The notes under the pieces: model-generated
The model's input: only the letters and a program-made list of their open reading frames with translations
Database searches by the model: none
Told to the model about the DNA's origin: nothing
Program-made: the position numbers and the translations under genes
Shown here: positions 59,701-64,000 of the stretch, piece after piece
Numbering within the stretch: the stretch's first letter is position 1
Layout: each line of letters begins with the position of its first letter
Assembly (NCBI GenBank): GCA_965204155.1
Contig: OZ241971.1
Location: 248,001-312,000, forward strand
Length of the DNA stretch: 64,000 nt
Source of the DNA: UBA6522 sp965204155
GTDB lineage: Bacteria; Pseudomonadota; Gammaproteobacteria; Steroidobacterales; Rariloculaceae
Direction of reading: 5' to 3'

Positions 59701-62163
59701 CGCACCGCGCCCGGCGACCCCGTCCTCGCGGCCCGCGCGCACATCCTGCAAGCGCACGTCGACGCAGCTCGATCCGGGAGCCGCGCGGCAGTCCACGCGC
59801 AGGCGTGTGCCCGCGGCCACGTAGGCGTCGGACTCGAGGGTCAGCACGAGCCTGTTGCGGCCGGCGGGAACCGGATTCCTGTCGGCGCGCAGCCGAAGCG
59901 TCGGCGTGGAGGCGCCGCGAATGGCCGTCCACGCCAGTGCCGCCCGCGGCGCGGCGCCGTATACCCGCCTCGGCATCACCTTCGCCCGGTACGTGCCGGG
60001 CGGCGGGTCGCGCACGACGATCCACTCCACGTTGTCGCTGCGGGATTGGGAGGCGTATTCGCCGCAGGCCGCCGGCCCGCAGTCGCCACCGCGGTCGAGC
60101 CACAGGTCCAGGTCGTTCAACACGGACGACGAGAGCGTCTCCGCCGGCGGCTCGTCCCAGGTCAGCACCAGGTCGAGGCGGCGCGTGCCCTCCGGCACTT
60201 CGATGTCCTCGTACGCGTACTCCCCGTCCGCGAGGACGGACGTTGCGCTGCCGTTGATCCAGCCGTCCGGCCCGGCCCTGTCGAGTACGGCGGTGCGGGC
60301 CGAGGCCCGGCCCAGCCCGTAGCGAAACTGCAGTTCGCCCGGGCCCCCGGTATTGTCCGCGGGGTACCGGCCGGGCGCGTCGAACCACGGGTCCGGCTTG
60401 ATGGCGCTGGCCATCAGCCTCGCCCGGGTCAGGGCCGGCTCGCCCCGATACGCGGGTGCGGCGTCCATCAACAGCGCCGCGATGCCGGCGACCGCGGGCG
60501 ACGCCATGCTGGTGCCGGAGAAGTCCTGGTATTCGCCCCGGCTGCCGCCGCCCGCGGTCGACCGTATGGTCACGCCCGTGGCCACGATCTGCGGGGCCAG
60601 CCGCCCGTCCGCGGTGGGACCGAGACTGCTGAAGAGCGCCAGTGCGCCGCCGTCGCGCACGGCGCCCACGGACAGCGAGTTCTTTGCTGCGGCGATGTTC
60701 GAAAAGGCGAAATCGGCGTCGTTGCCCTGCGCGACGACGTAGAGTTGCCGGTGCCCCCAGACCATGGCGTCGAGCTTCCGCTGGTCCGCTTCGCGCCCGG
60801 TGAAGGTCTGGCCCCCCAAACCGAGGCTCGCGTTGACGATGAGCGGGCGGACGGGGACACCGGCCCGGCCCGCGGATGCACAGGCCGTGGGCGCGGAGAG
60901 AAAGTCCATGGCCCGCACGACGCCGCCGCTGTCGCCCGACCCGGTTTCATCCAGCGCCCTGGCGACCCGGATGTCGCGTACCGAGGGCGCCACGCCCGCC
61001 AGTCGCGGATCGACGAATCCGTTGCCGAAGAAGGTGCCCGCCGTGTGGGTTCCGTGACCGTTGCTGTCCACCCACAGGTCCAGTTCGCCCGACCGGCCGG
61101 CGGCGGACGCGAAATTCGCGCCGCAGATGCTGTCGCGGTTGGAGCCGATGTCCATATGATTGACGTTGAGGCCGGAATCCATGATGCCCACGGGCACCGA
61201 CGCGCCGCCGCCGGAGAACATGCCCGGCGAAAGCCAGATGCGCAGCGCGTCCGCTCCCAGGGCCGGAACGGACGTGTCGTGCTGCGCCTCGACGCGGCGC
61301 ACGGGTTCCACCGCCAGCACGAAATCCGCCTGCACCAGCGCATCGAGAGCACCGTAGGAAACGTTGGCCTCGTAGGCGCGGATGTCCGCGTCGTACCGGC
61401 CCACCACCGCCCCCATGCCTTCCAGGGCGCCCCGCCAGCGGCTGTCGGGATCGTCCGCCATCAGGGTGACGAAGACCGGGAGCTGTTCATGCGCGGGGCC
61501 GGGCGCAAAGGCGGCCGGGAGTTTGAGCTCCGCGGGAACGCCGCCCAGGCCCCCTACGCCTTCCAGCGCGGCAATGGACTCGAGCCGGGCGCGGTCGCCC
61601 GGCAACCGCGCCCGTACCAGCCGTCCCGCCGAGCCGAGCGCCTCCGCCCCCAGACGCCGCAGGCTGGCCCGCAGTTCGTCCGCCGTTGATCCGCTGTCCA
61701 GCCACACCCATCCGAAGGACCAGTCCCGCCCGGCGCGGACGGCCTGATCGACGAGCGCCGCCGGGTCCGATGCATCGATCCAGTACGGCATTGCGGCCTC
61801 GCCGTCCGCCTCGACGCCGTCCGGGTCCCCGAGCGGGGCCCTTGCCATGTCGCCGCGGTGCGTGACCGGGGTGTAGCCGTCCGGCAGCGGGCGCGGCGCG
61901 GGGGCGGTTTCGGGCATGCGGGATGCCGTGTGCGCCAGGGGCGCGGCCATGATCGCCGGGGAGTCCGGGGAGTTCGGGCCTTCGCGGCTTTCCGCGCGGA
62001 TGCGGGCCGCCGCCGTTGCCGTTGCGCGCGCGGCGTCCGCCGCCGGCTCCGGCCGCCCGGCGGTTGCCGGCGCCGGCTCGTGCGGCTCGGGTACGGGCGC
62101 GAAATACAACGCAAACGCGATCGCCAGACCGAGAACGGCGATGGCCTGGGCAATTCTCACCAT
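56767..62163 (-). CDS. Giant S8 subtilase with beta-propeller C-terminus
   Basis: A 1798-aa secreted serine protease. The start ATG 62163 has a GGAG ribosome site and begins with a hydrophobic signal or anchor (VRIAQAIAVLGLAIAFALYFA). The catalytic triad is D329 (GIMDSGLNVNHMD), H370 (SNGHGTHTAGTFFGNG) and S552 (FSGTSMASPAVAG), with oxyanion Asn in QGND. Several repeated beta modules of about 120-150 aa follow (pattern GD...TVEPGE...WYAWTAP), then a lactonase-like beta-propeller from about residue 1490 (SGLAFGEGGGTLYAATPGGLAAFERDPASGALTLSQ...). Such proteins cleave extracellular proteins. The outer-membrane barrel gene lies 19 bp upstream, so they share a transcript. Confidence 0.93.
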   Translation of the reverse strand: MVRIAQAIAVLGLAIAFALYFAPVPEPHEPAPATAGRPEPAADAARATATAAARIRAESREGPNSPDSPAIMAAPLAHTASRMPETAPAPRPLPDGYTPVTHRGDMARAPLGDPDGVEADGEAAMPYWIDASDPAALVDQAVRAGRDWSFGWVWLDSGSTADELRASLRRLGAEALGSAGRLVRARLPGDRARLESIAALEGVGGLGGVPAELKLPAAFAPGPAHEQLPVFVTLMADDPDSRWRGALEGMGAVVGRYDADIRAYEANVSYGALDALVQADFVLAVEPVRRVEAQHDTSVPALGADALRIWLSPGMFSGGGASVPVGIMDSGLNVNHMDIGSNRDSICGANFASAAGRSGELDLWVDSNGHGTHTAGTFFGNGFVDPRLAGVAPSVRDIRVARALDETGSGDSGGVVRAMDFLSAPTACASAGRAGVPVRPLIVNASLGLGGQTFTGREADQRKLDAMVWGHRQLYVVAQGNDADFAFSNIAAAKNSLSVGAVRDGGALALFSSLGPTADGRLAPQIVATGVTIRSTAGGGSRGEYQDFSGTSMASPAVAGIAALLMDAAPAYRGEPALTRARLMASAIKPDPWFDAPGRYPADNTGGPGELQFRYGLGRASARTAVLDRAGPDGWINGSATSVLADGEYAYEDIEVPEGTRRLDLVLTWDEPPAETLSSSVLNDLDLWLDRGGDCGPAACGEYASQSRSDNVEWIVVRDPPPGTYRAKVMPRRVYGAAPRAALAWTAIRGASTPTLRLRADRNPVPAGRNRLVLTLESDAYVAAGTRLRVDCRAAPGSSCVDVRLQDVRAGREDGVAGRGADWAVGTHLALGEIGAGEAQEVELVVDYEGKQDGAVRLYFTATAWNANAAVLPLGVGAAVVEPQVVPPRENDAFADAFGIEGAKGAVDLDLASFSTEPGEPAVALTDARGDSTLADNVALEPPRGRPAASAWYAWTAPADGHFRFDLGRRPHEAEPLYVDVYSGDRIAGLHRIETNASSDGNFYARRGQSYRVRVSNGTHRTTGYGRSMPVTLGWSALERPANDDFEFGEAIEGAQGDFAGSTQGATLEPGEWFGGLASTVWHHWTAPRDGAVRFDSSSGFVMAFTGETPAELRLVSQRPDDKAIFPVRAGDGYRIAVAAESAFRAGAAYDLNWRYVERDAGNDDLAGAEPIAGETWSHHVEVRGDSTVEPGEPPETGVRSRWWVWTAPETGTYTWRLEDAVHSRMRIAAFTGESPGSLRLAGATGQGIASFEFTLDAVRDQRYWISAGLPGGDLSAFAEDHLVASLAWGHTPANDGVSGAAPLSGAAGSVAGSSAFATVDPGERFSGLGHSSLWWSYEAPAAGWYRFRLEGAGLPFALAVYEVAPDGSLELLGVSRRPASPSPIGHSSVNTPDMGQEPAAPSFSADVVFHADGGGRYLIRLGALDEGPGGAFTLRWGETAAPVWLRYRGHLAGGEADPAGAYIDPDYLSGLSGLAFGEGGGTLYAATPGGLAAFERDPASGALTLSQTLSKDWSVGPSLLYDTRRSRLYAHSCAYWDIFSTSGGRLADERSAEVGAGLCGDRRAFMDSAASSIYVIIPGISLAVLDIGEDGGLRDNPPVNFPDKFLDALISNGDTHVHALTNRALVVFERDADTGALTEAGSLPLMNDNFEFAQHGGLAISHDDAYLFAFTDSTVGNEVQIFDVGSDPASPQSLHSLPLNDHLGGGLSVPGCRFGAPRSATPGIDLFCHGSVLGVLYDPESGTLSLTDVIRRIDRFNNVVPEFHAPRSLALSPDGRHAYLATPDSRILFFERVGNSD

Positions 62164-62182
62164 GGTTGATTCTCCGCCGAGC

Positions 62183-63076
62183 TCAAAGGCCGATCCTGCG
62201 CCTGTACCCGAGCGTGAGGGACAGGCTGCGCGTACCGCTGAACGCATTGGTGTTGGCGAAAGCGGGATCCAGCGCATGCATCGGATTCATCTCGTAGCCG
62301 TCCGTGACTTCGAAGTCGCCGGTCGCCGACCAGGTGAGCTTCAACCCAAGCGAAGCCCTGCGGCCCAGCGTGTAGTCGGCCCCGGCGTGCAGGCGCCAGA
62401 CGGCGACCGTGCCGTCAAGATCGGAATTCTGCACGCTGTTGAAGAAGGCGAGCGGCGGGTCATGGGTATCGACGGCACCGGAAGTGTCGCGGTAGTCGAT
62501 CGAAAAGTGCAGACCCGCCATTTCGACGGATGCCAGACCGAGTCCAGCGCCGAGGTAGGGTGAGACCGCGCTCCGCGAGAGGCGAAAATCGCGGTAGGCA
62601 TCCAGAGAAAGGGAGCGCTGGCTCAGGCGGTCGATACCGGCGCGCGCGGCGGAGGCGACGGTGCCGCCGGGCCGGGGCCGGATAGCCGAGCCGTCGTAGT
62701 AGGTGGTGCCGGTGAACGTCTGGCCGATGCCGCTGTGCTGTTGTGCGAGCGTCAGCTCGAGGCGGTTGCGGCCGAGAAAACGTCCGGCGGACAGCTCGAG
62801 CGCGGCGCTCGTTTCCACACCGATGTCGTAGCGCCAGCGGTATCCGGAAACGCGGGGTACCGGGTCTTCGGCGAAACAGGCGTCGGTCGGGTAGCAGAAC
62901 GTGTCCCGGTTCCAGCCCTTCTGCTCCAGATCGGAACCCCGACCCGCACCCAGGCGGGCGCCGACGTACCAACCGGACCGCATCGACTCCTCGCCTGCCG
63001 CGGGTCCGGCCGTGCCGGCCATCGGATGAACCAGCAGCGCGACGCCGATCAACGCAAGTTCCGAAATCCTCTGCAT
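62183..63076 (-). CDS. Outer-membrane beta-barrel protein
   Basis: A 297-aa protein with a signal peptide (MQRISELALIGVALLVHPMAGTAG) and an opening strand SGWYVGARLGAGRGSDL typical of small OMP barrels, ending SLSLTLGYRRRIGL. It has two cysteines (FCYPTDACF) in a surface-loop position. Its role is unclear; the gene order choice-of-anchor B, barrel, giant subtilase suggests an exported group that could share a secretion or anchoring function. Confidence 0.85.
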   Translation of the reverse strand: MQRISELALIGVALLVHPMAGTAGPAAGEESMRSGWYVGARLGAGRGSDLEQKGWNRDTFCYPTDACFAEDPVPRVSGYRWRYDIGVETSAALELSAGRFLGRNRLELTLAQQHSGIGQTFTGTTYYDGSAIRPRPGGTVASAARAGIDRLSQRSLSLDAYRDFRLSRSAVSPYLGAGLGLASVEMAGLHFSIDYRDTSGAVDTHDPPLAFFNSVQNSDLDGTVAVWRLHAGADYTLGRRASLGLKLTWSATGDFEVTDGYEMNPMHALDPAFANTNAFSGTRSLSLTLGYRRRIGL

Positions 63077-63124
63077 TGCATCACCCTAACAGCGACGTTC
63101 GCACGCGGGAAGCCGACCCGGCGC

Positions 63125-64000
63125 CTAATCCATCGTGAGCACGAACAGTCCGTTCTCGATGTCGCTGACGACGATCGTCCCGGAAGGCAGGTACGGGTAC
63201 ACGCCCCACGCCCCGGCGAAACCGGCCGCCTCCGAGGACGGAAACGTGTCGAAAAACGCCGCCTCCTCGATCTCCTGCGCCGCCAGGTCACCTAACCAGA
63301 GCACCCGCAGCCCGCTCGTGTAGTTGGCTTCGAACACGAGGTCGCCGCGCACGTACAGGTTGTGATCGATGGCGTTCGTGCCCAGGTCATGGGCGTAGAG
63401 GTACACCGGCGCGTCGAGGTCGGAGACGTCGAACACGTGCGTTCGGGTGGACAGATCCAGGTCGATCTCGTCAAATTCGTCGCCGAGCAGGAAGAATCGG
63501 TGATCCTCCGTCAGCCACCCCTGGTGCACGTAGCGGAGTTGCGGGTACGTCGTTGAGGACAGGGTTCGCGGGGCGAACTTGTCCGTCACGCCCACCACCT
63601 CGACGTGATCCTCGTTGGAGCTGACGCAGATTTCCCGTCCGCTGTAGTCCGTATCGGGCCCGCCGTAGACCACGCACTGGGTGTCGTGGGTGCGAACCGT
63701 GTCGTGGCACCCGGCGAAAAGCGGATTGTTGGGCGTGCGGATGTCGATCATGTGCAGGCCGCCGCCGCAGGTGTCGGTGGACACCGCGTAGGCGAAGCCG
63801 CTCGCCTCGTCGATGGCCAGGTTGTGCGCGGTGCCGAAATCCCCGTAGACCACGTCGGCGGCGAACGTCTGCGCCCCGACGACTCCCCGCAGGCGCGTGA
63901 GGTCGAACACCTGCAGGCCGTGGGCGCCGGCGTCGTCGGCGACGACGTAGGCGTGATCCCTGTAGACCTTGATGTCCCGCCAGAACGAGCCAACGCTCTG
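63125..64000 (-). CDS. Choice-of-anchor-B-like beta-propeller protein (5' end beyond window)
   Basis: The frame is open to the right edge, so the N-terminus is missing; the visible 291 residues carry propeller-like repeats: HGLQVFDLTRLRGVV, AHNLAIDEASGFAYAVSTDTCGGGLHMIDIRTPNNPLFAGCHD, THVFDVSDLDAPVYLYAHDLG, IDHNLYVRGDLVFEANYTSGLRVLWLGDL. This matches the choice-of-anchor-B family of exported proteins, also called LVIVD-like. It ends 48 bp before the barrel protein gene in the same direction. Confidence 0.85.
   Translation of the reverse strand, partial: QSVGSFWRDIKVYRDHAYVVADDAGAHGLQVFDLTRLRGVVGAQTFAADVVYGDFGTAHNLAIDEASGFAYAVSTDTCGGGLHMIDIRTPNNPLFAGCHDTVRTHDTQCVVYGGPDTDYSGREICVSSNEDHVEVVGVTDKFAPRTLSSTTYPQLRYVHQGWLTEDHRFFLLGDEFDEIDLDLSTRTHVFDVSDLDAPVYLYAHDLGTNAIDHNLYVRGDLVFEANYTSGLRVLWLGDLAAQEIEEAAFFDTFPSSEAAGFAGAWGVYPYLPSGTIVVSDIENGLFVLTMD

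Noticed and set aside
58171..61689. Long open frame on the plus strand opposite the subtilase
   Set aside because: Antisense frame caused by high GC and biased codons; Arg/Gly/Ala-rich, no domain.

Overview
The window is GC-rich, gene-dense bacterial chromosome. Gene content (PstSCAB/PhoBRU, DsbB, DusA, YoaA-type helicase, TsaB, PckG, TonB-dependent uptake, outer-membrane barrels) points to a Gram-negative proteobacterium, most likely a gammaproteobacterium. The many toxin-antitoxin modules, a sulfatase, an ankyrin protein and dead mobile-element pieces suit an uncultured marine or host-associated lineage. That ecological reading is inference.

Region 1 (1-13 kb) is phosphate homeostasis plus housekeeping. 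A pstS-pstC-pstA-pstB operon is followed by a porin with PhoB-box-like sites. A second operon, phoB-phoR-phoU-dsbB, is separated from pst by dapE on the other strand. tsaB and a DinG/YoaA helicase overlap, and a 12-bp tandem repeat runs through the helicase C-terminus. Region 2 (13-22.6 kb) is metabolic core: pckG, dusA, a queuosine-precursor transporter, a YbdK-type carboxylate-amine ligase with an N-formylglutamate amidohydrolase-family partner, a sulfatase and mobA.

Region 3 (22.8-34.4 kb) is accessory. tRNA-Ala and tRNA-Glu are followed by a P4-type integrase, two AlpA regulators, PIN/RHH and HepT/MntA toxin-antitoxin pairs, orphan genes and a truncated second integrase. It then passes into a graveyard of gene fragments: a chimera of crotonase and RES-toxin pieces, and an IS630 tail. 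purU survives in it.

Region 4 (34.4-51.1 kb) is the most interesting part. Five operons radiate from three divergent promoters: MFS-ALDH-crotonase / aminotransferase-Rieske oxygenase; AcuI-like reductase-CoA ligase / TetR; TonB receptor-cupin / FAD oxidoreductase-GcvT-like protein. Each divergent gap carries the same palindrome, TTRTCTGT-N6-ACAGATRA, so the cluster looks like one TetR-controlled regulon. The Rieske enzyme has a glutamate at the usual aspartate bridge position, as in quaternary-ammonium oxygenases. With a GcvT-like folate protein, nearby PurU, an aminotransferase, ALDH and an acrylyl-CoA-reductase-like enzyme, this suggests catabolism of an N-methylated amino acid or betaine (substrate unknown; a beta-alanine-betaine-like compound would fit).

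Region 5 (51.1-56.2 kb) holds a Xre/RES toxin-antitoxin pair, an FRG-domain protein, a 31-bp inverted-repeat element and an ankyrin-repeat exported protein, with visibly lower GC in the FRG and ankyrin genes. Region 6 (56.8-64 kb) is an exported-protein group: a 1798-residue subtilase with C-terminal beta-propeller, an outer-membrane barrel, and a choice-of-anchor-B-like protein running off the end. No rRNA genes and no CRISPR array were seen.
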